This document shows, in pieces, positions 53,571-63,186 of a stretch of DNA of 64,000 bases. The notes under the pieces were generated by a model that worked only from the letters and a program-made list of their open reading frames with translations, ran no database searches and was not told the DNA's origin. Within the stretch, counting starts at the first letter, position 1; each line of letters begins with the position of its first letter. Position numbers and translations under genes: made by a program. The DNA is from JANRLL01 sp033762715 (GTDB lineage: Bacteria > Pseudomonadota > Alphaproteobacteria > Rickettsiales > SXRF01), in assembly GCA_033762715.1 (NCBI GenBank), contig JANRLL010000016.1, positions 186,001 through 250,000 on the forward strand, written 5' to 3'.

Positions 53571-54383
53571 TTATACCGTGTAAAAATACTTGGCGTAAGT
53601 GGTATGCGCTTTGATGGCGCTTCTAATCTCGTCGGCGACACTGGCTTGATACACGCGCTGTTTCTCATCGATATGAAGGGCAGATTTTGACTCTTCCCGC
53701 GCACCAATGAGGGTGGCCATCAGTGATGGATTTTCTACCAACTCTTCGTATTTGAGTATATTGATAGCGTGCCGAGCATCATAATAGCGCTGACAAAAAC
53801 TATCATACAAAGCCAGCATACGTTGCATACGTGGCCAGTTGTGTGAAATATGCGCGGCTTCTGGCCAAAAGGGCTTGAAATCATCAGCCAATTTCCCTTG
53901 AGCGAACGCACGCTGGCCTGATTGCTTGAGCCAGGAAATCATTACGTCTAACGGATGGCGAATGACGGCAATAACAGCAAAATGCCGCGTTGCAATTAGC
54001 GCTGGAAGCAGTGCGGTATAGAGCACGTGCTGTTTCATGGCCAAGCTGAAATCATCGGACAAACCATCACGCGTGAAAGCAATGAAGGCGCGCTGGCCTG
54101 CCTCATCATAAGGCTGGCGAAAATCATGCAAGCCATCGAGCACTGGTGAGCCATCCGTCGCACGAATATCGGCAATAGGGTCTTTGCTTAAAAGCTGTTG
54201 CCGGCGATAGTCAAAATCACGGATGATTTTGTCACAATAAAGCTCAGCAGAGTCGATCTCGGCTGCTTTACGTAACTGCCATACAGGATGATTGATACAG
54301 ACTGTATTAGGAAACCCATCTAACAGAGCCGCCGCAACGGTTAACCCGCCGCGAGGAATGCCTGTCACGATGATGTCTAACAA
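53571..54383 (-). CDS. Sulfotransferase-like protein (third, divergent copy)
   Basis: Protein of 270 residues with a sulfotransferase-type P-loop-like start (VTGIPRGGLTVAAALLDGFP) and the second site IRHPLDVMISWLK. It differs strongly from the tandem pair in the glycan locus. The PSB loop reads PRGGLT, not PKSGTT. Acceptor unknown. A 65-codon gene lies eight bases upstream, probably in the same transcript. Confidence 0.7.
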   Translation of the reverse strand: MLDIIVTGIPRGGLTVAAALLDGFPNTVCINHPVWQLRKAAEIDSAELYCDKIIRDFDYRRQQLLSKDPIADIRATDGSPVLDGLHDFRQPYDEAGQRAFIAFTRDGLSDDFSLAMKQHVLYTALLPALIATRHFAVIAVIRHPLDVMISWLKQSGQRAFAQGKLADDFKPFWPEAAHISHNWPRMQRMLALYDSFCQRYYDARHAINILKYEELVENPSLMATLIGAREESKSALHIDEKQRVYQASVADEIRSAIKAHTTYAKYFYTV

Positions 54384-54391
54384 GACCTAAA

Positions 54392-54589
54392 TCAGACGTT
54401 TTTGTAAGCGATGGGCAAGCCGCTGCTTTTATCCATAACCAGGCTGCCATCTTCATAGGCTGCGGCCATATAGCGGGCACTGCCACTTTTAATGAAAAGG
54501 ACGGGTTTTACCACCTTGTTATTATGTTTGCGGAGGGCTGTTGCTGCACCACGAGCATCTGGGTTATTTTTACTGCTTTTGCTGCTCAT
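54392..54589 (-). CDS. Small basic protein of unknown function
   Basis: A 65-residue frame: Ser/Lys/Asn-rich start, then TALRKHNNKVVKPVLFIKSGSARYMAAAY and a DKSSGLPIAYKNV tail. No membrane segment or signal. It has a normal start and is co-directional with the sulfotransferase-like gene. I do not recognise it. Confidence 0.6.
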   Translation of the reverse strand: MSSKSSKNNPDARGAATALRKHNNKVVKPVLFIKSGSARYMAAAYEDGSLVMDKSSGLPIAYKNV

Positions 54590-54713
54590 AACGAAATTCC
54601 AATTACTTTTAAAAATAGTTCTTTAACGGTCGCGGGATTGTATTAATATAGAAAGCTCATGCAAGTATTATTTAGCATGGATTTTCTTGGCAGTATTTTT
54701 GGCGAATAAGGCA

Positions 54714-56552
54714 ATGATTAAAAACAATAAATTACTTTTTTCTCTATGCGTGATTGCGCTCATGAGTGCCTATGCATTGCCCGTATATGCCGCTGAAACC
54801 CTGCCAGATACGGATAAAGCCGCGCCTCAGACCAATGCAATTAAGGATGAGACGGTCAATCCGAATGAAACCTTGCCTGGCGAGATTACACCGCTGGCGA
54901 TTGATGAGAAAAAAGTCGAGGCGCCTGATAGCGGTGGCCAAGGTGGCTTTGCTGGTAATTATTTATCAGCGCTGCATGCGCGCTCCAATGGCAATATCAA
55001 AGATTCCATTACCAATTTAGAAGAAGCATACCGCGCAAACCCGCAAAATAAGTCGCTGGTGGTGCAATTGCAGGCCATGATGCTTATGGACGGCATGCTC
55101 GATAAAGCAATTGATCTAGCTGCAAGCAGCCCGCCTAAAGATCGCGATACGATTTCACTGCTGCTGTTGGCCTTACGCGATATCAAACAAAACAAACCAG
55201 CCGATGCCTCCAAGGTGTTGGATACGGTAGCCGATAGCAATACAGGTCAGCTCTGGATGCCGCTGATTAACGCTTGGTTGGACCTCAGCCAGGGTAAGCT
55301 CAAAAAACCGCTTAAAGTTGAAGATGTGAGCGCGGGTATTGGACGTGCAGAAAGTTTGGTGAATTACCACTTGGCGCTGATTAATAATCAGGCGGGCTTT
55401 AAAGACGCCGCCATTGAGAATTTTAAAAATGCGATCGAAGATCCACAAAATCCGCCAGGCCATATCATGGAGGCGGTACTTGCCTTCTACACGCAAAATG
55501 GCCAACCGGAAGCATTGAAGAAATTAGTATCGACCTATCTAGCAGCGAATTCCGACAGCATGCTCAATAGCAATGCGGTTGTTGTTTCGACCTTGCAGGA
55601 GGGTGTTGCCGAAGTTCTATTCACCATGGGCAGCATCATGCTCGAAGCGGAAGTCTATCAAGATGCGGCTATCTATTTGCAGCTTGCCGTGTATCTGCGC
55701 CCCAATTTCGATGTGGCAGCGTTGATGCTAGGTAGCGCTTACAGCAAAATGCAGCAATATGATCGCTCCAATGAAACCTATGCTAAAGTAGCGGAAATCA
55801 GCCGCCTGCATATGGTTGCCCAATTGCATATTGCCATGAACTATGACCGCATGGATAAAACGACTGAAGCCATTGCTAAGCTTGATGAGATTACCAAGCG
55901 CCTGCCAACCCAATATGAGTCGCTGGTGGCTAAAGGTGATTTGCTGCGGGTGCGCTTCCGCTATAACGAGGCAATTGAGGCCTATAACCAAGCATTAGCG
56001 CGGATTAATACGCGCAAAAGCCATCACTGGCCAATTCTGTTTGCACGGGGCGCCTCATATGAACGCTTAGGCAAAATTGAGCTAGCTGAACAAGACATGC
56101 AAGAAGCGCTGAAGCTGAAACCCGATCAACCCGATGTAATGAATTTCTTGGGCTATAGTTGGGTGGTGCGTGGCTATAAAACGCAAGAAGCCAAGGCGAT
56201 GATCGAAAAAGCGCTTAAACTGCGCCCGAATAACGGGCAGATTGCTGACAGCATGGGCTGGGCGCTGTATCTCGAAGGCAAATACGAAGAAGCGCTCAAA
56301 TATTTGGAAAAAGCTACCGAGCTGCTGCCAAGTGATCCGACCGTGAATGATCATCTGGGCGATTCTTACTGGCGCATGGGCCGCAAAACCGAAGCGCGTT
56401 ACCAGTGGGAACGTGCTCTTTCTTTCTCACCAGAACCTGCCGAAGCGCAGCTGCTTCAAAACAAACTCAAAGATGGCTTACCTGAAGTTGCCAGAAGCAC
56501 CAACCCGCCCAAAATAGCTGCACGTGAAACTGAGGCAGTTACCAAACAATAA
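54714..56552 (+). CDS. Exported tetratricopeptide-repeat protein
   Basis: Protein of 612 residues with a signal peptide (KLLFSLCVIALMSAYALPVYA), a Pro/Glu/Thr-rich linker, and TPR-type helices through most of the protein, e.g. YDRSNETYAKVAEISRLHM, and DSMGWALYLEGKYEEALKYLEKA near the end. TPR proteins of this kind serve as periplasmic or outer-membrane scaffolds. ATG 54714 follows AAGG; the upstream TTG is rejected. It is coupled to ispE by TAATG. Confidence 0.8.
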   Translation: MIKNNKLLFSLCVIALMSAYALPVYAAETLPDTDKAAPQTNAIKDETVNPNETLPGEITPLAIDEKKVEAPDSGGQGGFAGNYLSALHARSNGNIKDSITNLEEAYRANPQNKSLVVQLQAMMLMDGMLDKAIDLAASSPPKDRDTISLLLLALRDIKQNKPADASKVLDTVADSNTGQLWMPLINAWLDLSQGKLKKPLKVEDVSAGIGRAESLVNYHLALINNQAGFKDAAIENFKNAIEDPQNPPGHIMEAVLAFYTQNGQPEALKKLVSTYLAANSDSMLNSNAVVVSTLQEGVAEVLFTMGSIMLEAEVYQDAAIYLQLAVYLRPNFDVAALMLGSAYSKMQQYDRSNETYAKVAEISRLHMVAQLHIAMNYDRMDKTTEAIAKLDEITKRLPTQYESLVAKGDLLRVRFRYNEAIEAYNQALARINTRKSHHWPILFARGASYERLGKIELAEQDMQEALKLKPDQPDVMNFLGYSWVVRGYKTQEAKAMIEKALKLRPNNGQIADSMGWALYLEGKYEEALKYLEKATELLPSDPTVNDHLGDSYWRMGRKTEARYQWERALSFSPEPAEAQLLQNKLKDGLPEVARSTNPPKIAARETEAVTKQ

Positions 56553-57409
56553 TGCCGGCTAAAAGCTACATAGCTCCTGCGAAGCTGAACCTATTTTTAC
56601 ATGTGGTTGGTAAACGGGCGGATAGTTTTCATCTGCTTGAAAGCCTGGTTGTGTTTACGGCCTTTGGCGATCGAGTTACGATTGACCCCCATCCACATCT
56701 GGCCTTGGATATTGACGGCCCCTTAGCCGATGCCTTGCATTCGGAGCCCAATAATTTGGTATGGCGTGCCGCACGCTTGCTTGCTGATGCTTTCGGCAAA
56801 CCAGATAATATTCGCATTACGCTGGAAAAACATATTCCCATTGGCGCGGGATTAGGTGGGGGCTCATCTGATGCGGCGACCGTGTTAATGGCTTTAGCGC
56901 AATGGTGGGGCATTGACCCGCAGCATCCTAATTTGGTTACTATCGCAGGCCAATTGGGAAGTGACGTGCCTGTTTGCCTCAACCGTACTTTATCTTGGAT
57001 GGCGGGAGTTGGAGAGCAAACGCGGCCCATCGCTTCTACGTTTTCCATGCCGGTCTTGTTAGCCAACCCAAGAAAGACCTTGATAACCGCCGATATATTC
57101 CGCCGTTATGGGGACGCTTTTTCGCCTTCTGTAGCACCGCCTTCAGACGGCATGACAAGCGAGCAGTTGCTTGAATACATCACCCCTATGCAGAATGATT
57201 TGGAGCAAGCTGCCATTCAGCTCGTGCCAGAGATTGCGCAGCTGGTATCCGTCTTGCAAAATCTCCCAGGATGTAAGCTCGCACGAATGTCTGGTAGCGG
57301 TGCGACGTGTTTTGGGCTATTTACCAATCAAGCCGCATTACAGGCGGCGCATCAACAGATAACCCATACGCATCCTCAGTGGTGGGTGCAACCAACCGAG
57401 CTTTTATGA
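56552..57409 (+). CDS. ispE: 4-diphosphocytidyl-2-C-methyl-D-erythritol kinase
   Basis: GHMP kinase of 285 residues: APAKLNLFLHVVGKR at the start, the PIGAGLGGGSSDAATVL ATP loop, and SGSGATCFGLF at the end. It phosphorylates CDP-ME in the non-mevalonate isoprenoid pathway, which also feeds undecaprenyl phosphate needed for glycan assembly. Confidence 0.95.
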   Translation: MPAKSYIAPAKLNLFLHVVGKRADSFHLLESLVVFTAFGDRVTIDPHPHLALDIDGPLADALHSEPNNLVWRAARLLADAFGKPDNIRITLEKHIPIGAGLGGGSSDAATVLMALAQWWGIDPQHPNLVTIAGQLGSDVPVCLNRTLSWMAGVGEQTRPIASTFSMPVLLANPRKTLITADIFRRYGDAFSPSVAPPSDGMTSEQLLEYITPMQNDLEQAAIQLVPEIAQLVSVLQNLPGCKLARMSGSGATCFGLFTNQAALQAAHQQITHTHPQWWVQPTELL

Positions 57410-57816
57410 AACGCAATAAAATCCGCTACAAAACGACCATCAAAGAAAAAAAGAGCCTGATACTCAGCGGCAAGGTGTATTTAGAATATATCGATGACGA
57501 GGCAATAGAGGCGCCGCAGAAGGGCGATTTGATGGCCTATGCGCGTTGTGATGCGCTACATAGCACCCGCTTTGCTGAGTACGAGGCCACCGGCTTTTCA
57601 GGCTATTTTAAACTCGACGTGTATGACGGTAAGCAATGGTGCTTGGTGCTAACCCAAACTATTTTTCCTGAGAATGAAAATTATTTCTCTAAAACGGAAC
57701 GCCCCATCGATACATATGAATTATGCGCAGAATTATTATCGGGATGGGAGGGCAAGGCCCTCGAGCGCACCTACCGCGAGCATTATGCCCCAGAAGGTGC
57801 GCCAGAAGAAGAATAG
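57406..57816 (+). CDS. Conserved-looking hypothetical protein
   Basis: Protein of 136 residues starting at ATG 57406, which overlaps the ispE stop (ATGA). It is soluble and charged: KKSLILSGKVYLEYIDDEAIE, GYFKLDVYDGKQWCLVLTQ. It ends with an acidic tail. No family recognised; the coupling suggests it is translated. Confidence 0.6.
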   Translation: MKRNKIRYKTTIKEKKSLILSGKVYLEYIDDEAIEAPQKGDLMAYARCDALHSTRFAEYEATGFSGYFKLDVYDGKQWCLVLTQTIFPENENYFSKTERPIDTYELCAELLSGWEGKALERTYREHYAPEGAPEEE

Positions 57817-57819
57817 CAA

Positions 57820-58782
57820 TTAGTTTTTAGCAGGAGAGGTAGACGCAACCGCGCGGGCTTTATCTACTTCTTTTTTCAGCTCATCATAAGACAACGCGCC
57901 AGGGAATACCTGATCGTTGATGATGATAGCAGGAGTGCCGCGCAGGCCCATATCATCGGCTACCGCACGCGTTTTATCCAACTCAGCTACCAGTTCTGGT
58001 TTCGCCATTTCAGCTTTGAGCTTTTCGCCATTCACGCCAAGCTTTTTCGCGATTTCCAGTAATGATTTCTCATCAAAACGGCCAGTGCCTTTCATGAGCT
58101 CTTGGTGGAAGGCGAAATATTTATCTTTAGCAATGCGGTTGACGGCCAATGCTGCCTTTGCTGCATCCACTGAATCTTCACTGAGAATAGGGAATTCTTT
58201 AAAGACGATACGTACCTTTTTATCTTCGCTAGCAAGCTTTACGATCGCTGGCAGAAGCTGATGGCAATAGCCGCAATGATAGTCAAAGAATTCAACAATC
58301 GTTACGTCTGCTTTAGGATCGCCAATGGAGGGACTGTCTGCATCATTGAATAAAGCGTCTTTATTTTTAGCAATGCCTTCACGCATACGCTTTTCAGAAT
58401 TTTTCTCTTGTTCGTCGCGATATTTTTGTGCGACTTCAACTAACATTTCAGGATTTTCCATCAACGCTTTTTTGATCAGCGCTGGCAGTTCATCTTTGGT
58501 GACAACGTTAGCGTTGTGAGCAGGAGCGGCAGCAACGGGTGCTACTGGCTTTGCGGGCACGGGCACGGCAGCTACAGGAGCAACCACAACCGTGGTTGGA
58601 TTTGCAGCAGGCGCTGCGGCAGGAGCCGCTGCAGGTACGATGATCGGAGTATTTGCCTGAGGGGCTACAGCAGCGGGTGCAGCTGCTTGTGGCGCTGTTG
58701 GCGTAATGGTTTGTGCTGCGGCCATGTGTGCCAATAAAGTGCAGCATGCGGTAGTAATCAGTAACGTACGGCTAAAGGTCAT
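57820..58782 (-). CDS. DsbA/Com1-like thiol-disulfide protein with Ala/Pro-rich linker
   Basis: Protein of 320 residues: signal peptide (to about 23), a low-complexity Ala/Pro/Val linker (about 25-90), a short helical region with ELPALIKKALMENPEML, and a DsbA domain with active site CGYC (FFDYHCGYCHQL) and cis-Pro in GTPAIIIND. It is a periplasmic disulfide oxidoreductase or isomerase. GGAGGA precedes the ATG. Confidence 0.85.
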   Translation of the reverse strand: MTFSRTLLITTACCTLLAHMAAAQTITPTAPQAAAPAAVAPQANTPIIVPAAAPAAAPAANPTTVVVAPVAAVPVPAKPVAPVAAAPAHNANVVTKDELPALIKKALMENPEMLVEVAQKYRDEQEKNSEKRMREGIAKNKDALFNDADSPSIGDPKADVTIVEFFDYHCGYCHQLLPAIVKLASEDKKVRIVFKEFPILSEDSVDAAKAALAVNRIAKDKYFAFHQELMKGTGRFDEKSLLEIAKKLGVNGEKLKAEMAKPELVAELDKTRAVADDMGLRGTPAIIINDQVFPGALSYDELKKEVDKARAVASTSPAKN

Positions 58783-58849
58783 GAATTCCTCCGTGGATGT
58801 AAGTGATGATTATGTCTAGCTTTATCGAAACCAAAAGTCCAATGGTAAT

Positions 58850-60187
58850 CTATTTATCATTCTGCATTTTTTGCATGTCCAACGCATGCGCTTTAATGTC
58901 AGACGCGCGTCGGTTCGCAGGGCTTTGCTCAGGCAATGTTTTTAATGCCTGCTCTACCTGAACCAATGCTGCCTTAGGATTGTTTTGCAACAGTGCTTCC
59001 TCTGCCAGTGCCAATGCGGATAGGGCAAGGTTACCCGATTTGCCATAAGCCGTTGCTAAAAAGCGCCATGCTGTTCCATTTGAGTTATCGAGTTGAGTGG
59101 CTCGTTCTAAATGTGCGATGGCACTGGTAAGTAAGGGTGGCTTTTGTGCCAGCTCTACTTTGCCTAGATCGGTAAGAATCAACGAATTATTCGGCACATA
59201 TTTAATAGCCTTTTCATAATAATTCAGTGCTTCGGTAACTTTGCCGTTTTCAAATAAAATCTGGCCTTTGAGTTCATTCAAATAGGGATCTTCCGGTGCT
59301 TCAATAAGCAGCGCATCCATTTCCTTCAAGGAACGGTTAAGGTCGGGCATTTTGTAATAGGCGATGGCACGTGCCATACGCGCAGGAACGCTTTTGTCTG
59401 ATAAAGGATAATGCTGCAACGTTCTTTCAGGGGATTCAATAAACCCATATAGCTTAGCAAGCATGCGTTGATGCAAAGGCAGCAGATCAGCGGGATAAGT
59501 ACCTTCGGGGGTATTCGAACGATTCATAGAATCACGTACGTTTTGGATACGCGAGCTCGATAATGGGTGGGTTAATAGGTAGGGATCACGTGAGCCTGGA
59601 TGTTGACGTTCATTGCGTTGCAATACAGAAAAGACCTTTAACATGCCGCTGGCAGAGATTTTTAATTTTTCCAGAGAACTAAGCGCTGATTGATCGGCGG
59701 CTTCCTCGTTTGTACGGGTAAAAGCCAACAGGTTACGCTGCAATGTGTTTTGGCCACCGGTAATAACGGCTGCGGCTGCCCCTGCATCTTGGCTAGCAAC
59801 CCCTGCCACGGCACCCAGTACAAAGGTCATAATCGCACCTAACTGTGCATTTTTGAGTTTTTCGGTGCCCTTTGCAAGGTGGCCACCAGCGATGTGGCCG
59901 GTTTCGTGCGCAATAACCCCAAGTAACATATCAGGTGTTTCACAGGCTAGAATCAGACCTGTATTGATAAACATATTCGATCCGCCCGCTACGAAGGCGT
60001 TAATCGTGTCTTCTTGAATGATAAATAATTTTACTGCCGAGGGCTTAAGGCCTGCTACCTCAAAAATAGGATCGGCGTAGCGGCGCAAGCTGGATTCGAT
60101 TTCGGCATCGCGTATGATCGTGGCTGCAAAGGCAGGCTGGGCAAGACTGATGCCCAGCAGCCATACACAGAGAAGGCGTTTAACCAT
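58850..60187 (-). CDS. M48-family metalloprotease with TPR tail, exported
   Basis: Protein of 445 residues: signal peptide, M48 domain with the zinc motif HETGH (VIAHETGHIAGGH) and third ligand region NEEAADQSAL, then TPR-type repeats from about 260 (e.g. LNYYEKAIKYVPNNSLILTDLGK). This is the BepA-like layout of proteases that act in outer-membrane protein quality control. The start overlaps the rne stop by eight bases. Confidence 0.87.
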   Translation of the reverse strand: MVKRLLCVWLLGISLAQPAFAATIIRDAEIESSLRRYADPIFEVAGLKPSAVKLFIIQEDTINAFVAGGSNMFINTGLILACETPDMLLGVIAHETGHIAGGHLAKGTEKLKNAQLGAIMTFVLGAVAGVASQDAGAAAAVITGGQNTLQRNLLAFTRTNEEAADQSALSSLEKLKISASGMLKVFSVLQRNERQHPGSRDPYLLTHPLSSSRIQNVRDSMNRSNTPEGTYPADLLPLHQRMLAKLYGFIESPERTLQHYPLSDKSVPARMARAIAYYKMPDLNRSLKEMDALLIEAPEDPYLNELKGQILFENGKVTEALNYYEKAIKYVPNNSLILTDLGKVELAQKPPLLTSAIAHLERATQLDNSNGTAWRFLATAYGKSGNLALSALALAEEALLQNNPKAALVQVEQALKTLPEQSPANRRASDIKAHALDMQKMQNDK

Positions 60188-62756
60188 CGAGGTTAATCAT
60201 CTTTTGCCACCAACCCTTTCTCTGATCTTTGTCAGAGTCGGAAGGAAATAAATCCGGCGCTGACTGAGTAGGAAGCTGGGTAATTTTGGGCGTATGCACA
60301 TCTAGCGGCTTAGCTGGTTGCTGAGTGAATGCAGGCAGCTCTGGACGTTCGTAAATCGCTGGCGATTCTTTAATCACCGGTTCACCCGCGGTATGACCAT
60401 CGGGACCCGCTGATTGCTCGCCACCATCGCGCTCGTTTTTATCGCGCCACCGGCGACGACCACCACGCGAACGGCGATTGCGATTACCGCTGCGCTCTTT
60501 ACGCTCAGGCGAAGTACCATCTGCTTCCGAAGGCTCAGGCGCATCAGCGTGTACTTCTTCACCGTTTAGGTGAGCTTGCTCTTGGTTGGTGTCCGTACCT
60601 TGATGTTCACGACGGTTATTCCCACCACCACGACGGCGACGTCTGTTGCGATTACGATCTCTGCGGCCATCATTAGCTGGCGTGGATTCATCAGATGTCA
60701 AAGCTTCTTGCTCTTCTGGTATTTCTGATTCGCTTGCGGTTTCTTCCAAATCGGTGATTGCGATATCGGGTTCACTGAAGCGTGGGCGTTGCTGGTTGCG
60801 GTTACGACGTGCATCGTTATTGCGTTCGCCATGTGAACGTTTTACACGCTCTACCGTATAGTCAGATGTATTGAGTGCCGCATCGATCTCAATAGAAATC
60901 ACCACCGAATAACGCTCTTCGATCATCTTCAGCACATCACGCTTCGTATTGAGTAAATACAGAGCAGTGGCCTGTGGCATCGAGACTTTAACCGCGCTGA
61001 CATTGCCGGTGCTAGCTTCTTTTTGAATGCTGCGGATAACCTGCATGCTCATAGACTCGCTAGAGCGGATATAGCCACGTCCTACGCAATGCGGGCATTG
61101 AACCGTATTGGTTTCAGCAATGCTTGGACGCAGACGTTGACGCGACATTTCAAGCAAACCAAAGGGGCTGATACGGCCGAGCTGGATCTTCGCACGGTCT
61201 ACTTTCAACGCATCTTTCAAGGCACGTTCAACGGCGCGGCGATTACGCGATTCCATCATATCGATAAAGTCGATCACGATCAGACCTGCTAAATCGCGCA
61301 GGCGCAATTGGCGGGCCACTTCGGTAGCAGCTTCGATATTGGTTTTAACGGCGGTTTCCTCAATATTGCGCTCACCCGTGGAGCGGCCTGAGTTGACGTC
61401 GATCGAGATCAGTGCCTCGGTGGGGTTTATGACGATATAGCCACCGCTTTTCAGCTTCACCACCGGATCATGCATAGAGAGCAGCTTGTCTTCAATACCG
61501 TAAGAGTAGAAGAGAGGGGCATGTCCTGTATGCAGTTTGATTTTCCCCGTATGGCTGGGCAGCAGCAATCGCATGAATTCTTTAGCCGATTGATAGGCCT
61601 CTTCGCCTTCGATCACTAATTCATCCATGTCACTGGTATATTGATCACGCAGCGAACGTTTAATGATGTTGCTTTCAACATAGATAAGGGCAGGGGCGGT
61701 AGAACGCAGCGTGTCTTCGCGGATACGGTTCCACACCTTGACCAAATAATCATAGTCACGCTTGATTTCAGCACGCGTACGGCCCATACCGGCGGTACGG
61801 ATAATCACACTCATGCCGCTTGCGAGCTTTAATTCGGTGGTAATGCTTTTCAGGCGACGACGGTCTTCTGGGCTCATAATTTTGCGAGAAATGCCGCCTT
61901 CTTTTGGAGAGTTGGGCATCAACACGCAATAGCGACCGGCTAGCGATAGGAAGGTGGTCAGCGAACAGCCTTTATTGCCGCGCTCTTCTTTAATAACTTG
62001 TACCAGTACGATTTGGCCACGGCGAACGACTTCCTGGATTTTATAGCGTTTTGAATACAGGTTTTTCTTAGGACGGATTTCTTCGTCTTCGCTAGGCAGG
62101 GTTTCCACCTCTTCCGACTTGCTTTCGCCTTCGCCAGCTTGTGCAGGGGTCTCGGGAGCCGCTTCTAAATCAAGAGCGCTTTGTTCAGTGGATTCCACTA
62201 ATTCGTCCGATTCATCGCCAACCGTAGGGACGGGTTCTTCGATCAGGCTTGCTTCTGATAAGGAGACAACACGGTCATCGCCCTCAGCATTATCCATTTC
62301 AGAGAATTTTTGCTCAATTTCTTCACTGGCGGTTGATTCTTCGATGGCGCCTTGCACCAGGTAAGCAGGGTGCTCATTTTTGTCATCTGCCACCAAATTA
62401 GCTTGGTCTGACTCGCTTTGCGAATTGTCAGTCAACTCGGCCGGTTCATTTGATGAATCAGTAGGGATTTCTGACGCTACTTCTTCCATCAAGCGGATGC
62501 GGTCGGAAATGGGGATCTGATAATAGTCTGGATGGATCTCAGAAAAGGGTAAAAACCCTTGCTTACCACCACCATATTCAACAAAAGCCGCTTGCAAAGA
62601 AGGCTCGACCCGAGTGATCTTTGCTAAGTAGATATTACCTTTGAGCTGATCTTTTGCAGCGGTGACAAAATCAAAATCGATGATGTGTTCATCATCAGCA
62701 ATTACAACGCGGGTTTCCTCAGCGTGTAATGCGTCTATCAACATACGTTTAGCCAT
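60180..62756 (-). CDS. rne: Ribonuclease E
   Basis: Protein of 858 residues. The S1 domain begins near residue 38 and is interrupted by an acidic, Glu/Ser-rich insertion of about 135 residues (roughly 95-230), common in alphaproteobacterial RNase E. The catalytic sites are in ISIDVNSGRST and LIVIDFIDM, and the Zn-link in QCPHCVGRG. The C-terminal 200 residues are disordered with two arginine-rich RNA-binding patches. AAGGAG precedes the ATG. It starts mRNA decay and rRNA/tRNA processing. Confidence 0.93.
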   Translation of the reverse strand: MAKRMLIDALHAEETRVVIADDEHIIDFDFVTAAKDQLKGNIYLAKITRVEPSLQAAFVEYGGGKQGFLPFSEIHPDYYQIPISDRIRLMEEVASEIPTDSSNEPAELTDNSQSESDQANLVADDKNEHPAYLVQGAIEESTASEEIEQKFSEMDNAEGDDRVVSLSEASLIEEPVPTVGDESDELVESTEQSALDLEAAPETPAQAGEGESKSEEVETLPSEDEEIRPKKNLYSKRYKIQEVVRRGQIVLVQVIKEERGNKGCSLTTFLSLAGRYCVLMPNSPKEGGISRKIMSPEDRRRLKSITTELKLASGMSVIIRTAGMGRTRAEIKRDYDYLVKVWNRIREDTLRSTAPALIYVESNIIKRSLRDQYTSDMDELVIEGEEAYQSAKEFMRLLLPSHTGKIKLHTGHAPLFYSYGIEDKLLSMHDPVVKLKSGGYIVINPTEALISIDVNSGRSTGERNIEETAVKTNIEAATEVARQLRLRDLAGLIVIDFIDMMESRNRRAVERALKDALKVDRAKIQLGRISPFGLLEMSRQRLRPSIAETNTVQCPHCVGRGYIRSSESMSMQVIRSIQKEASTGNVSAVKVSMPQATALYLLNTKRDVLKMIEERYSVVISIEIDAALNTSDYTVERVKRSHGERNNDARRNRNQQRPRFSEPDIAITDLEETASESEIPEEQEALTSDESTPANDGRRDRNRNRRRRRGGGNNRREHQGTDTNQEQAHLNGEEVHADAPEPSEADGTSPERKERSGNRNRRSRGGRRRWRDKNERDGGEQSAGPDGHTAGEPVIKESPAIYERPELPAFTQQPAKPLDVHTPKITQLPTQSAPDLFPSDSDKDQRKGWWQKMINLDG

Positions 62757-63186
62757 GTGGCGACTCCTTATCTAGTCACCCAACCGGCTCATTCTTACTT
62801 TGGTAGCATTATTCCCGCATAGTCCCATAGAAACAGAGCACCCGCACCGCAATCATGCGATGGGGCGTGTCTTAGAGATGGATTACAGAAAGTCGTTACC
62901 ATATTGATGTATTTCAAAGAATGAGAACCAGATGGGTTCTATTGTTCCATGTAATTGTTAATCCAAAAACCTATATTCAGAGCATCATCAGCGGGCATTT
63001 TCTCTTCGTGCGCTAACTGATTCTGCCGAAAATTCTTATTGTTGCCACCTAAGCGGCACCATTGTGATTACACTATAGGAGTAAAAAAATGATTACACAA
63101 TCATGTTCGTAAGTTTTTACTGTAAAAGCTCATTTTTTTGGCTTACAAGTGTGGCCTGGCAAATATGCTGTGTATCTTTTAGGCTA
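62757..63186. promoter_or_regulatory. 430-base divergent intergenic region of rne and the amidase gene
   Basis: No full gene seen. The region must hold both promoters. It contains a hairpin AGAACC-AGATG-GGTTCT near 62925-62941, direct repeats of GATTACAC near 63066 and 63091, and the short frame at 63089. The long rne side could be a structured leader used for autoregulation as in other rne genes; this is inference. Confidence 0.5.
63089..63112 (+). CDS. Possible seven-residue leader peptide
   Basis: ATG 63089 is followed by six codons (MITQSCS) and TAA. A strong AGGAG lies eight bases before the ATG, better than any site near the amidase start 75 bases downstream. It could be a translated leader that controls the amidase gene, or chance. 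Confidence 0.25.
   Translation: MITQSCS

Noticed and set aside
58508..58747. Cys- or Gly-rich small frames opposite the Ala/Pro-rich linker of the DsbA-like gene
   Set aside because: They are out-of-frame readings of the low-complexity GCN-rich linker.
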